Positions 48,228 through 63,200 of a stretch of DNA of 64,000 nt are shown in pieces; the first letter of the stretch is position 1; every line of letters begins with the position of its first letter. The DNA is taken from positions 793,501 through 857,500 of the forward strand of contig CAUEEP010000928.1 in assembly GCA_958450365.1 (NCBI GenBank). Reading direction: 5' to 3'. The notes under the pieces are model-generated. The model was given only the letters and a program-made list of their open reading frames with translations. It made no database searches and was not told where the DNA came from. The position numbers and the translations under genes were made by a program. The DNA comes from Mesorhabditis belari (taxonomy: Eukaryota; Nematoda; Chromadorea; Rhabditida; Rhabditidae).

Positions 48228-51200
48228 TGTGGAAAGGATAAATTTTTCTAATCTAGAAGGATATTTTCATTTCACAGCATTCTTCGGGAGTGGGACAAAT
48301 GCGACCTTTTTTTTGCGCACCCGGACATTTGCGCACCTTTTTTTCCGCACTTAGCCCATTAGCGCACCTTTTTTCGCGTTTTAAAAAAGCTCTAAAAGCT
48401 AATATTAACCAATTTCTATTCCAAAAGTTGTTTTTCTAGGTAATTTTAGGGTGTAGAATCGAAATTTTGGCATACCAGAGCTTGTGGAATCGAACGGACG
48501 GAGTTATACAAAGAGAAAAATCAACAAATCAACATTTTCTGTAATTTGATCTAGCCGTTTTGTCTTTCAAATTGGTTCCACACGCTCTGTTATGTCAAAA
48601 TTTGAATTCGACACCCTCAAATTACCTAGAAAAACAACTTTTGGAGTAGAAATTGGTTAATATTAGCTTTTTAGAGCTTTTTAAAACGCGAAAAAAGGTG
48701 CGCTAATGGGCAAGGTGCGCAAATGTCCGGGTGCGCAAAAAAAAGGTCGCATTTGTCCCACTCCCGTATTCTTCTTAAAGAACAAAGGCTTTTTCCTTTT
48801 CTTTTTCACATCAAACTCTAGTCGGTCAGCAAAAACGAAAACCTCGATCTTTGGCGAATAGGTACCTCTTCTCCTTTAGCTTCTCTTTTCATCAAAACCT
48901 ATATATTTTGCTCGGCACTTGACTCATACAGGCGCTCCCCCGATCCACCAAACACACAAAAGGGCGACAAATTGCTTGAAGGGCGATTCTGGAAGTGAAT
49001 TCCCTTGAATGGTCGATGGGGAGAGCCTTCTCTACTCTCTTGGATTCCCCTCCTTTTCCCTTCTCTTACCTATCCTCCCCTCTCCTCCCCTCAACAAGAC
49101 CAGTTCTCCCTTCTCACATTCTCCCTTAAAGGCAAATTGGCTTGCCATATACCATACATCGAATGTCATCGCAATGCTAAACCTCTGATTTTTAATTGTT
49201 TTTATTTTCTTGTTTTTGTAAATTGACCGGGGATAAGGTTAAACCCCAAAAAAGGTATAGAAAAAAGATAACGTTTTACTTACAATTAGCTCTAGTTTAT
49301 TTTCCTTCTTTCTTTCTTCCTTTCTTTCTTTCTTTCTTCTTCCCCTTGTCTTTTCTTCTTTCTCTTGGCAAGTGAAGGTACCGGATAAATCGGTGATTAG
49401 AGCAATTGCCTGGAAAGGAAAAGTGCGTGGGTTCAACCACCTCTCCAGAAATCTGCTTTTTCTTGCTAATTCCTTGACTTCTTTATTACAAGAGAATGTC
49501 AATTGGATGTGGTGACCAAACACAAACCATATACTACTCAACGCAGAATTTTACGCTGATTCTGAATCTGCTTTCAGTTTCTACTAAAAAGCACTCTGTC
49601 ACAAAAGTTATAAGCATGCAGTTTTGTATAGAATTTTAAAAATCAGCTCTTTATTTTATAAGCAAATTTCACATTTTGATACAATTATGAAAGAATTTTG
49701 TTGAATTTGAAGAAATTTATTGCATTTTGTAGAAAATTAAAAAGGAAAGGTAAGAAAAACGCGTTCAGCTCTCTAAAGAGTGGAAAGTCTATCGTAAACG
49801 GCCGTCTGAGTATAAAAGGTCGCGCATTTTCCCTTCTTTTTACTTGTAATTTTCTAAAAAAATGCAATAAACTTCCTTTAAATACAACCAAATTCTTTCA
49901 TAATGGTATGAAAATGTTCGGAATGATTTTCCTCACAAAAGTTATCTATGTTTTGGAGAAATATGATCTTCTGAGTGACACACAGTCAGTCAAAGGAATT
50001 TCCCAGTTGTCTTAGCTTCTAATCTACAAAATGTGTAAGGTCGATTGCAAAATCATGTCTATTTTCGGTTTCCGCGCATTTTCTCTGAGTTGACTAAGCT
50101 GAAGCAAATTAAGCTAAAGCAATTTTTAGTTAGAAAACGCGCTTTTTTTTACATAGTTTCGCGAGGATTTGGGTTTCTTTATGGGTTCCCTTCACTCACC
50201 TCTTTCCCACCTCTTTCCCACCCCTCCCCACCCCTCCCCACCCCTCCCCACCCCTCCCCAGGTAGATGCGTGACCCATGGGTGTCCCCCGTGTCTCTCAC
50301 CCATTACCTTTACCTCTCTTCCCCTTTTCTTTCCATCACCTTTCATTCTTACCTTCTTTTCTTCTCTTCACCTCCCATCCACCCATAAACACTGTTCTGT
50401 TGTCCATTCACCATTTCCTCTTTCTTTTTTCATTCATTCATTCTTCCCAATAAACCATTCTTTCTTTTACAATCTTTCTACGGTTTACAATGTTTTTGAT
50501 TACAGTTCTGATTACAGTTTTGCTTACAGTTTTGATTACTAATGTTTTTGTTACTGACCTTGCTGCTTTTCTTTATTTTATATAACATTCTACATTTCTA
50601 GCTCTCTCTCTCTCTCTTTTGCTAACCCCATTGTTTAATGGATACTTCTTCACCTTTTTCCGAAAATTTCTATTGGCGGATTGATCCGGTTCACGACGTA
50701 ATTCGATCGAGAGCCCTATTGAGGACCAATCCAATCCACACACTCTTCTGAAAACGTCACTTTCTGCCGCTTTTCAGGAAACTTTTGTGAAAACTAGTTG
50801 AAACGAAAAAAAATGAGATGAGTGTGAAAGTTGATGATATCTCTTGACATTCAAAAAGAGAATCAAGTTATGAAAGAGATCGAATTGTTATTCAAAAGGT
50901 TTCAAAGGGTTCTATCAATCAATGTTGATTCAGAGTCGAGTCGGAAAGCTGAACCAAGCTCATATCAACTTTATCTTTAAACTATAAGAATTTCTTTGCT
51001 TCAAAACTTTCGGAACTTTCGAAACTTGATCTAATTCTAAATTCTCATAATACAAAAATGCATTGGAATTTATTTTGTTTGCTTCAAAACTTTCTTATAA
51101 TAGGTTGATGCCTAAGTCTTTTCGTTTTTTTCGTACTTCTGTTAAAAAGTAACAAATTCACGAATTAATCTATAGTTTGCTCTATAAAAAAAGTTTTTTT

Positions 51201-54200
51201 TTGTTCAATTTGCATCTTTTTAAATGAATTTCGGTTCACTTTCAAGCAAATTCGAGAGTGAAAAACGCCTTTTTCGTAAAAATCTATAAAAAAGCACGTG
51301 TGGCTGACTGGTTAAGTGTCTTTTATCTTAATCGGAAGGTCGAGGGTTCGAACCCCACATGCGACATGGTCACCCCCTTCGGATTTCCTTTCCCTTCGGG
51401 TTGAGAGGTTTTCTGGAGGGCAGTCTGGTGGTTGTGGCCCCAGTTCTTTAAAGTGACAAGCCACTCCTTCATCGTCATCTTCCCTTCACCACCAAAAAAG
51501 CTATTTAGTTCCCCATTGAGCTTAGGGTTAGGGAGCCGTCTGTCATGACGTGGGTTAAGTTAAGATATAGCCTAGTATTGTGTGTGTCGTTGTATTGTGA
51601 TTCATATATTTCGTGTATGCGATAAATTCACCACTGGTAGCCCCAGTCGGTATTTTTTTTAAACTCTACGGAAAAATTGGCTGAATGAATTTCTCTGAAA
51701 TTTTGGCGAAATATCAAACTTTTTTTTCTCTATCTTTTATGTATTGACACGAAGATAGGTTTTCTTTAGCTAAGGTGTCTAAACCGCATCATCGAGTTAG
51801 CCCTTTTTGAGTACCCGACTTCATACTCTCAAGAAAATCCAGGCATAAAAGATTTTTAAACCCGTTTTAATGTTATTTTGCAGAAAAATAATTGGTTTTT
51901 CTAATGAAATCAACCGTAGTTTAATTTGTGCATTTGTTGGCTTGAAACGGCAGACGAAAAGGAACAAAAACACTTATGCATCAACCTAATAGTTTAAAGA
52001 TAAAGTTGATATGAGCTTGGTTCAGCTTTCCGACCCGACTCTGAATCAATAGTGATTGATAGAACCCTTTGAAACCTTTTGAATAACAATTTGAATAACA
52101 ACATCTCTTTCATAACTTGATTCTCTTTTTGTTTCCTTCAAAACAGAAATTGATCTAATTCTAAATTCTCATAATACAAAAATGCATTGGAATTTATTTT
52201 ATATTTTTGTTTTTAGCTATACCAATGAGAGTGTCGTCACCATGACGCTCACCTTTCAAATCCTTTCCTAATTCTTTTCTGATCTGTCAATCGTTGATGG
52301 CAATGATCATCGTCGTGCAAAAGAAATATGGAAATGAAAGAGGGGAAAAGAGAAATCGGGGGGTACCCTGGATGGCATGCAAAGCAAGCATAACACGGCG
52401 GGGGCTTGTGTACGCAAACTTGATACCTTTTTCCTCTCTTCTCTTTCCTCTTCTCGTTTCTTCCCATCAAACTGTCCATCTTCCGCCTTTTTCAGTTCAT
52501 ATTTCATCTCCTTTATGTAAAGCATTCTTCTTTCATCTTTGTTAAATATATTTTCCCTTCAGCTGACTCTTTTTTTTATCTTCTTTCATTGACTGTCACT
52601 CTTTTTTTTATCTTCTTCTTTCATTGACTGTCAATTCTAGTTTTAAATCACTCATAAAGGTCAAAATTTCCATATACAGATTCCCGAGAATGACTCAAAT
52701 AATATCGAATGTATATTATCGATGTGCAAGTGAAGGCTCTTCTCCGACGTGTGTTTGAGAGATCGGCCCTTTTTGATTCTTTCATTCATTCACGATCCCT
52801 ACACATTTGAGAAAAAGGGGTCTAAAGCGTCAAGGTCAAAACCTGAGGGGCAATGGGGGAATGGGGCGGGGGTGGGAGGAGTACAGAGGCTGACTATGAG
52901 GGGAGTCTCTCCTCCTCTCCTCCCCTCGATCCCCATCTCTTCCCCACCAAACATTGACTCATTTCTCGTCGTTTCTTTTTCCCTTTTCGTTTTCCATCTC
53001 ATCCATAATATGATTTACAATGATATCCCGCCATTTTGTGAATAAAATTTCCTTAATCGTCGAAATTTTCACTCAATACCTTTCTCTCATTTTCTCCTTT
53101 ACTAAGATTTAGTTGTTTTTTAAAATAAACCAAGTTTTACTCAATGTTGGCTGTTTTTTTTTTTGAATCTTTATGGTAAGCTTATTCTACAATTCTAAGC
53201 TCTTGCAGTTTGATTTTAAACAATAGTGAATTTATCAGAAAAAAATCGAGATTAAAAAAAATCTTTAGAGCTATCTATAGAGCAACATGATTACCATTAG
53301 GGGCCCCACATTTCAATCCCTTCCAGACGACCCCACTATAGAGAAAAGAACAAAACAAATTTAAGTTGAAAAGACAATTTTTCCGAAATCTTGAAAAACA
53401 AGTTTGGCTTCATATTTATTTAGCTTTAACCGACAAACATTAACAACAGTAAAAGACAACAAGAGATCAACAATTGATATCACTTCGTTACCAAATAGAG
53501 GACCCACTATTAGAGAGGACCCCACTATTAGAGAGGACCCCAATAATAGAGTAAATACGGTATATCTAAAAATATGTTTAACTATACAACTATTGTTCAT
53601 CATTTTTGGTTCCTCAGCTTCTTGCCCCCTAGGAACCTAGAAAATCGAGGCTTTTCTAAATCTATCAAAAGCTTGTTTTAGAGAATAAGTAGATCTTTTT
53701 ATTGATGAAAACTGTATATTAATTGATGCACTAGTTATTTCTAAAAAGTCCAATGAATAAGTGTACCAACATTCGAGTTGCCAATCTAATATTTCTAAAG
53801 TAAAATTATATCGTAATCAAAAGTCCCTAAAGATCATATGGTTCATCATTAAAGATCTCATGGTTCATAACTATACAACTATTGTTCATCATTTTTGGTT
53901 CCTCAACTTCTTGCCCCCCTAGAAACCCACAAAACCTCTTTTCTAAATCTATCAAAAGCATGTCTTAGAGAATAAATAGACCTTTTTATTGGTAAAAACT
54001 GTAGATTAATTAGTGCACTAGTTATTTCTAAAAAGTCCAATGAATAAGTGTACCAACATTCGAGTTGTCAATCTAATATTTCTAAAGTAGAATTATATCG
54101 TGATCAAAAATCCCTAAAGATCACATGGTCGGCGTTCTCTATGATGTGTTGGAGGGGATGGACACTCACTCGATTCCCCTTTTCCCCTTTTCCCCATCGA

Positions 54201-57200
54201 ACTGTTCCCCCCTTCAAATTTCTCCTCTTTTAAGTTTATGAGAGTCTTTTCAAGCTGAAAGATTGAAAGAAGCAATGGTAGAAGAAATCCCTTTTCTTTT
54301 CTTCATCTTTTCAATCAGAAGAACACTTTTTTGACTTTGATTTTTAAACTTTTCATAAAAACTTTCATCACTTTTTAAAACTAATTTTTCATATACGTTC
54401 TGAATATTCATCAAAACGGTTCACATTTTCGTTTTATTTCCTAGTTACTTGCTCTTGCTAGTTACTTGCTCTTGCTAGTTACTTGCTCTTGCTAGTTACT
54501 TGCTCTTGCTAGTTACTTCAATATCTAAAGTTTATTATGAAAAATTTCATTTAAATTAAACCAGTAAACAGATTTTATAATTTTACCATTTTTCGATGCT
54601 TTGTTCAGAACGATTTTAGCGCCGGATTAACACGAAAATTTGTACTTTGCGTTTTTGAGGTTAGAAAATACGAATCTGTCGTTAGTTTTAAATTATGAAC
54701 TCACTATGATCAGCTAAACACCAAAAACATCTAAATTGATCGAATAAGAAACAAGTTTCTTTAATGTCGAAGTTTAGGTGTGCAAATTTTACAGTTCTTT
54801 TTTTTATATTTCTTCAATTTCTTTTACTTTCCCAAATTACATCATCAAATTACATATTCTTGCAAATTTTTAACGTTTTTGGTTCAACCCTTGGCGGAAT
54901 ATCCGTTCTATAGTCGGGCGGTCATTTGTCACGAATGTGTTAAAGACAAATGCTAGAACATATCCAAATGAAAAAGGTTACGCAAACGGGAGAACAGTGA
55001 CTCTAGCAGTAGTTTAAAGGTATGTGAGAGTGTGATTCACGGTCAAAAGATCTCTTGCCAATCAACAAAACAATTGTTGATTTGTGTTTCGCAAGTTTAA
55101 CTCATTATCGGTTCTCAAGAATCTAATCATTCAGTCATTTTTGAACGAAAGATGTCAATTTGATTTTTTCAGAGACTTTTACAAACCCAACAATTGCTTT
55201 TTCTTCTTTTTCTCTTTAGTATTCTCAATTAATCTTCTAAATTTGTTTTACTTAATGGTAGAGAATATCGAAAAGCACGTGGAAACAAAAAAAAACGAGA
55301 GAAAACAAAAGAGAAAAAGCTCGAAATTTTGGCATCTCTCTGTATATTTATCTCTCTCATTTTCTCTTCTTCATCTTCAATCATCGCAATCTCTTTCTCA
55401 TCCCCTACCAGCCTAGCAAGCCTTTTCCCCATCCATCCATGCGATCAGTGTCGGGTGGAGGACCGGAACCGCTGCAGTCGCCCAGTTCTCGCAGTCTCTC
55501 TCATCCCTATATTCCCTACAGCTCTACCCGAGGCTCGGCGAGTGCTAATTCTTCGCGTCGACTGGACGTCCCCCTTGCCTCCCCTTCACCCCATTTCTCC
55601 ACCCGTTTTTCCTAATTGTTCTTCTTCCTTTTTCTCCTAGCAAACCTTCACCGATTTTCTCTGAAAAAAAAAATCCCTTAATCACTAAAGACTATTCACT
55701 TTTTTTCGCACAACCATAACAATGCACTTGGTTGCTGGATTGGCTGGGTGAGTTTTTCACGTATCTAAAGATGAAACTTTCTTTATTCGAATGCTAGCAA
55801 ATCTCTTTTTCCTTTCTACAAAGTCTGAAAGTTTATTGACAATTTTGATGGAATCCAATTGCATCTAAAAATAACTGAAATTCCAATTCCCAATAAAATG
55901 GGAAATAAAATGGGAACAGGTTTAAAAGGAGTGCAAAAATGAGGAGTCCCCGATATCTCCGTCGATGATCTTTTTTTAGGAAAAAGGGTTAGATTTTAAT
56001 GAAATGAGGGAAAAGGAGATCATTCATTTTATTCAAATCTCAACGAGATTCCACTCAATTAATTCCAATGTACAAAATCCAAAAAGAATCTCGATAAGAA
56101 AGTTTTATGTCAGCATTTCAATAGGAAAGTTTTATGTCAGATCAGGAAAGATCACTCATTTTATTCAAATCTCAACGAGATTCCACTCAATTAATTCCAA
56201 TGTACAAAATTCAAGAAGAATCTCGATAGGAAACTTTTATGTCAGCATTTGAGTTACCTTTTTTTCTTTTTTTCCAAAAAAAAACTCCAATTTTTGTTTG
56301 ATTTAAAATTTTCTGAAGTTCACAACATCGACTTTTCTCATCGATCTCTTCCGCTAAAATTCCTTTTCTTTTATTTTTTTATGCATAAAGTTTTCAAAGA
56401 AACAGGTTAATGATAATATCATTAAATATTTATTAGAAAACACTTTCATTGTCCTTTTCTCTTATCAAATTCCCCGGTTTATATCTCTCGATTATATAAT
56501 ATTCATTTCTTTTTATATTTACGATTCTTTTATTCTCCCTTTTATTCTTCCTTTTATTCCTCTTCCCCTCCTTTTCCCATTCATCTAAAAGAACATTTTG
56601 TGCAAATCGGACAATGGATTGTTTGTTTGCAAATCAAAATTATTGATTCAGTTTTTGTTTACAATTGAAATCGATGCTGTTTTCAGAATGTCAAAATTGA
56701 GCTGTCATCGATGTCAGAAACAAGTTTATCCAACTGATAAGGTGAGTTTGAAAATAAAAGAGAAAAGTTTTCTTGAAGCCAGCTAGCCAGCTCTGTAAAA
56801 AGGGTTTAAAATTACAGGTTGGTCCATTGAAAGACTCGACATATTTCCACAACGGATGCTTCAAATGTTATATTTGTGGAACAAGACTTGCGTTGAAGAC
56901 GTATTGCAATAATAGAAATAATATTGATGATAAGGTGAGTTGAAAAGAAGATCCATTGAAAACAAAGAAGAAAAAGCTGACTTGTCGATGCTCTTGATTC
57001 GAGTCATTCCATTGATTAGCTTATCAGAGATGTTCCTATTCTTAGAGTTAGACCAAGTTTTGGCTAAGCCAACAAGGATACAATAATCCGAAAATCTATC
57101 CACAAGTTATATTGTTACTTGTGGCCCTTTTTGCTGTGGCCCATTTTGCTTTGAAATAATTAATCTGTATTTAAAAATGGACTAGACGACGCAATTTTGT

Positions 57201-60200
57201 CTGAACAAGTGTCACAAATTTGCATTTAAATGCCAAACAGTGGACTAGATGGACTAGACGACGCAATTTTGTCTGAACAAGTGTCACAAATTTTCATTTA
57301 AATGCCAAAATCGAGAATTTTAGCATAATCAACGTGATTTTAAAAGAAAATTTTTGCAAAAAGCTAATTGTTGACATCATAAAAACATTAGAAATTGCAA
57401 ATTCTTAAATTTGAACAAAGCAGTAAATGGGAAAGATCATGACTTTGATAAAGCTGACGTTTGACTTTGATAAAGCTGACGTTTATTTGCAAATTGTGCA
57501 ATCAGTCAGAGTGACTTTGATTTTAAACGACGAAATGTTGTACAAATTTTGAATCAATATGTAAATTTCATGTAATCTAATGTAATTTAATGTAATTTAA
57601 TGCAAATTCATGTAAATTCATCTAGATTTTTCAAGTCACACTTACCAATAAAACTAAATGGAAATTGCCACTTTTAAACGGAGATTTTACTGAACCAAGT
57701 GAGGGGATTTTAAATGCAAATTCTACTCAGAAACTAAGCATCTGAAATATTTTTCAAGTTTGATTTCCATAAAATTTCTTCATTCTCTCTCTTCGATACT
57801 GAAGACATCGACATGCGATCTGTCCCTCTTGACGATATCTTTACCCCTCTCTTCACTCATTCCAAATATGGGATGAGTGTGTGTGTGTCCCATCCTTCAC
57901 TTCACCTTTTCACTTTTCTTTTCTCCCTTTTCTTTTTCACCTTTCCATCACCTCAGCTTTTCCCTTGTTTGGGTCAAATGTTTGCTATCGGGTATTGACG
58001 GGGAAAGCAGCCGTTTAGCCCTCTTCCTCTTTCCATCTTTTCATTCCTTCTCAAACAATTTTATTGTCGTTTTTAAAGAAAAAGAGATCAATGTTGATCT
58101 CGAGCATTCTATGATACTTTAAGAATTAAGGGAAATTCGAAAAAGAGAAATGAGGGGGAAACAGGAAGTCTTTGTCTTTAGGAAGTGTACTGCTCAAATC
58201 ATGTGCCAATCTTGATCTCGAGCATTCTATTTTACTTTAAGAATTAGGGAAATTCGAAAAAGAGAAATGAAGGGAGAACATTTGTCTTTAGGAAGTGTAC
58301 TGCTCAAATCATGTGCCAATCGCTAGTCCACACGATTTGCCGGTTGAGAAGAAAATGAATGGGAATGAGAAAGAAAAAGGAGGAGTGCAACTATTTCATC
58401 GGTAAGAGATTTTAAACTCAAAAAAAAGCACAAAAGAATTCAGTGATGCTGGCATAAATGATATGAAAATCGCTCACGCAATCAAGGCAACTCAAGTCGC
58501 GAAACCGTATCCGAAAATCGTGCATGAAGGAGCAAAATATGTTGTGGTGAGGATTAAGATTAAGATTTCTTCATTAAACAATCATTAAACAATCATTAAA
58601 CAATCATTAAACAATCATTAAACAATCATTAAACAATCATTAAACAAACAACGATTAAGATTTCGATTAAACAAACAGATTAAGATCAAACAAACAACGA
58701 TTAAGATTTCTTCATTAAACAATCATTAAACATTAAATATTATTCATTCAAAGAGTCATTAAATAGATTTATTCTTTTAAAACTAAAAAAAATTCTTTTT
58801 GATCTTAAATCTCTTAGACACCGCCGCTTGGTCACGGATTTAATAGAATGTTTCAAAATTGTAAAGGAGCAGGCAACCTATCCCTCTCTTTTTCGAGATT
58901 TATTCAAAGTTAATCCCACGGTTAGTTCAAGGAGAGGTTCTTTCGTTTTAGAAATTCCAGTCACCTCCAATAAATCTATCTATAAGTTTGTTTATAACTC
59001 TTTTCCAATAAGAACTGCCAGAATTTGGAATCGACTCCCCAGAGTTTTGAGAGAGTCCAATAGTCTCGAAACCTTTAAATTTTCTGTAGATGATCTTGAT
59101 CTTAAAGCTCTAGTGGATCCTTGACGTTATCTGTGCTATCCATCTATTACATGTATTATATTATATTGTGTTGCTTTTTATCGGCCCTTCTCGTGTTATG
59201 TGTATGAATTCATGTGTTTTAATCTTAAATCTAGCGCACTTTAGCTCAGCTCCTGAATAAAGTATCTACACTACTGGACAATGAAATATCATATTTGAAA
59301 AACGATCATCACTTTCGCGCGTCTGTAACTCCCTTGTCTTTACTGTATTTCTAAATATTAATATCACCATTGTGTAGCCCTTGAAAAGAGCTTTCAGAAA
59401 ATATATAGCACTAATAGTTTAAACTCAAAGACAATGGAGTTACAGACGCGCGAAAGCGACGATCTTTTTTCAAATATGATATTTCATTGTACAGTAGTGT
59501 AGGTGTCCAAGAACTACGAATGATTTCCCATCGCAAAAGCGAATACATATCGGATAATACATTTTTATCAGATAAACTTCAGGATTACGACGATCAAACA
59601 CGTCTCGAATTGATACATCGTGATCAAGAAGATGAACTCTATCGAGAATTTGATGATAATAGAGTGAAAGAAAAAGAACAATTCGAAAGAGAAACGAGGG
59701 TTAGTTTAAAGCAAAAAAAAAAAAAGCAAATATTCATCGAAGTTCTAGGAAGAATGGGAACAAGCATTGGCTGAATTTGCAAAAAAATTCGAGAAAGGAC
59801 AGGCGAATAAAGTGGCGAAAGATGATCTCATTCGACAATTGACTATCAAAAGAGATAAAAAATTGGAAACAATCACACAAAGGAGAAGAGTGGGCTGAAA
59901 AATAAAAATTTGAAATGTTTATTTGATAAATCACAATTTTAGGAGCGTGAACGTCACAAAACAGCCGAATTGGTGGATGCGCAAGCAAGGGAAATGTTGG
60001 AACTCTTTAAAATGAGTCGCTTGCAAGTAGGCGCTTCGATTTTTTTTTGTTTTTTAAACCGAATTTAATCGATAAACACTTGATAAACATGTTCTTTGAT
60101 TATAATTTTGATTTTAGAATGGTGATTCCGAGAACGATCCCTCATTGCCCGCTTATCCAGCCACTCCACCACCACCCGCTCCTCCATCTTGTCCCAAAAA

Positions 60201-63200
60201 GATGGTCTACACATCAACTGATGTTTGTCTTTAAAAAGATTTCATTGAAAAGCTTTCTCTTATTCTTTTCGAATAGCTGAATATCTTTATTTCTTTATTT
60301 CTTTATTTCTTTATATAGGTTTTTGAATCGATCGATCAAGTTGCCATTGATATTGCCCATTCGGAGTTCACCTCATTCACCGAATTAATCCGAATTCTCA
60401 CCTATAATGCCACTTGTGATGTGGATAAAGCTAGGTTTGGATATTCTTCAAAATTTTATTTAAATTGTTTTATGATTAACTTAATAAAGAAAGCTTATTA
60501 GATATTTGGTAAGCCCCGCCCCTTTTCCCATTGACAATCTAACTTTACGCTCAAATTTCTTGGTGTTGTGCTATTGAATTGAAATATTCTTGATATCATT
60601 AGATGCCCCAAGTCTTTCTCTGTCGATTGGTACAAAAACTATTTAAATTGCCTAGCCCAACACCAAGAAATTTGAGCTTAAAGTTGGATTGTCAATGGGA
60701 AAGGGGGCGGGCAAATTTCCTATAATCATAAAATCATAAAACAAATCTCTAGAGCAATCTATCGATGGATTACAATCAAAAATCTGAATACGATGACTTT
60801 TGAAGAGGGTTTGGACAGTGATTCGCCGATGGGTTTATTGAGGGGAATCAAATATGGAACCGAGAGTTATCATGTTTTATTCAAAAGACTTTGCAGGTTT
60901 GTTTTTTTTCATTTGAAAACACTCTTGAAGAGGTGTTATTTAGTTATGCCGGTTTACACAGTGTTGTCATAAAGGGTTTCTCGAAGAGTGCTGGGTATCA
61001 ACCGGGATTGAAGTGAGTTGCGCTAAGAATATGTGTTTGCACTCGTAACCTTACAACCGGTGCACAGGAACATTCCAAACACCTCCTAGGGCTTTTAAGC
61101 TTCAGAAAATAGAACTTTTAAGATTTTTTTCTTAACAATCAACAAGTTATGCCTATTTTCCAGATTCGATGAGCGAAGTTATCGCTTCAGAAACACATGG
61201 AATGCTGCGTATTTGGATGGAAATTGGCGATTTGTTCAGTGTAATTGGGGAGCAAGACATCTTGTGTAAGTTGAAGAGAAAAATCGATTCTTTTCGGAAA
61301 TCCGGATCTTTTCATTGTGAAAAGTTATTATTTACAAAACTCAAAGCCAATTCGATTCTCTTGAAACTTTTCTTCGGACAAAGAGTGAAAATAAACTCCA
61401 CCAATAGGTTCTACGACCCTGAAAACCCAAAGGCAGACTTGCGCAGTGTTCTTTGTGCGGAGGCGTAATCGCTCGCCTTCTGGCACAAGTCCCCGATGGA
61501 TGGCTGGTCCCTTTTCCGTTAAGCCGTTAAGATGACCAAGGCGTCGCTTTGTTGGAAATTTTTGTGATCGCTTTTTACGCTTGAATTTCTTATTATGTTT
61601 CCGACAAATTCAAATTCTGGCGTATTAAAACCAGCCGAGAAATTCAAGGTTGAGACCAACTGGGAAAGTTGACTCCGTTCTTCAATATCCGATAAAGCCA
61701 TATAGACGCTACATCATTGATATTCCGGTGTTCTCCCGACAAAGTCTTTCGATATTTCGGAGTTGGAGAATATAGGCTCAAAAAAGGATCGAATTGGCTT
61801 TGGGTTTTGCCTATGATAGCAAAAAAAGACCCGGATTAACCAAAAAAAGAGCTAGAAAAGACCTAGAAGAACCAAAAAAATGAGAAGAATAGTTGATATA
61901 AAGTGATTGATAACATTAAAAAGATAGCTCTAATATCGAGCACTCATTCAGGAATGCAAAAGAAGGAGAATTGAGCGGAAAAGGAAATGACGGAAATCTC
62001 CGCTACGAATACGATGATCACTATTTTATGACTGATCCTGAGGTTGATTTAAGAAAAAGTCTTATTTGAAATAAAAATCTTGATTTCAGGAATTCATCTA
62101 CGAATTTTTCCCTTCCGATCCATCATGGCAACTCCTCCCTCGTCCATTGTCGTTGTCACAATTTGAACGAATCCCATTTGTCCGCTCGCTTTTCTTCAAA
62201 TATGGTTTATCTTTCACTGATGATACATTGGAAAGTGTTATTTATGTAAGTTTAAATATTTGATATCATTATCAATCAATCAATCAATCAATCAATCCTT
62301 TAGACCGATCGAACTGGTGCAGCTTCGGTGTCGATTCGTTTACCCGATATCGGAGCTGAGGACTTGATATTTCACTATAATCTCAAGTAAATTATTAGAT
62401 TAAATTTTAAATTAATAAGCTAATTCATTTTTTTTTTAGATTTTATGACTCAGAGGACACATCAATGAATGGTCTTTCATTGAAACGATTCGTCATGCAA
62501 TCGGTCGGAGATCGGGTTAGTTGAAAGACAAGAATGATCGAAAGATCAATCTCTCTATGAATATAAATGATATCTATGCAATGATATAAAATTCCATGAT
62601 TTTCTATTCATTTCCCCCATTCAGGTTGTCTCATTTCGTGTGCACGCTCCCGCACCTCGTCCCCTGCTATTAGACATTTTTGCGAATTCTGTATCTTCAG
62701 GTATAAAATTAAGAAAATCTCGAAAAAGGTCATTATCATCATTTCCAGGTCATTATCTCACTGGTCAACCAATCAAATTCAAAAGTGTCTGCAAGTTTAA
62801 AGTAAAAACTTTCTCACAACAAGCTTTCAAGCATTTCTTTAGATAATGTGTGAAGAATTATCGGTGATAATGGTGCCCTTGCCTGAATGTGCAAGTGGAG
62901 AGTGGGGACCGGCAAAGGTGAGCGTTTATGGAATCATTTCATTTTTTTTATTCTTTTATTTCAAGAGTCATCTTCCATCCAATCCAATTTCTTTAGGCAA
63001 GACGTCTTTTTGGTCTTGACGCCATTTCCCATCCCGAACCGATCATCAACACGAATCGAACTGCTGAAATTCGATTCAAGTGGGTTCAGAAACTATTGAC
63101 TAGAGAAGTGTTTCAAAACGAGACGCATCCCATTCGATACAAAATCAAACGGGGAATCTCAATCTGTAATCAAAAGCTTGAATTCGATTTCTGCAATAAA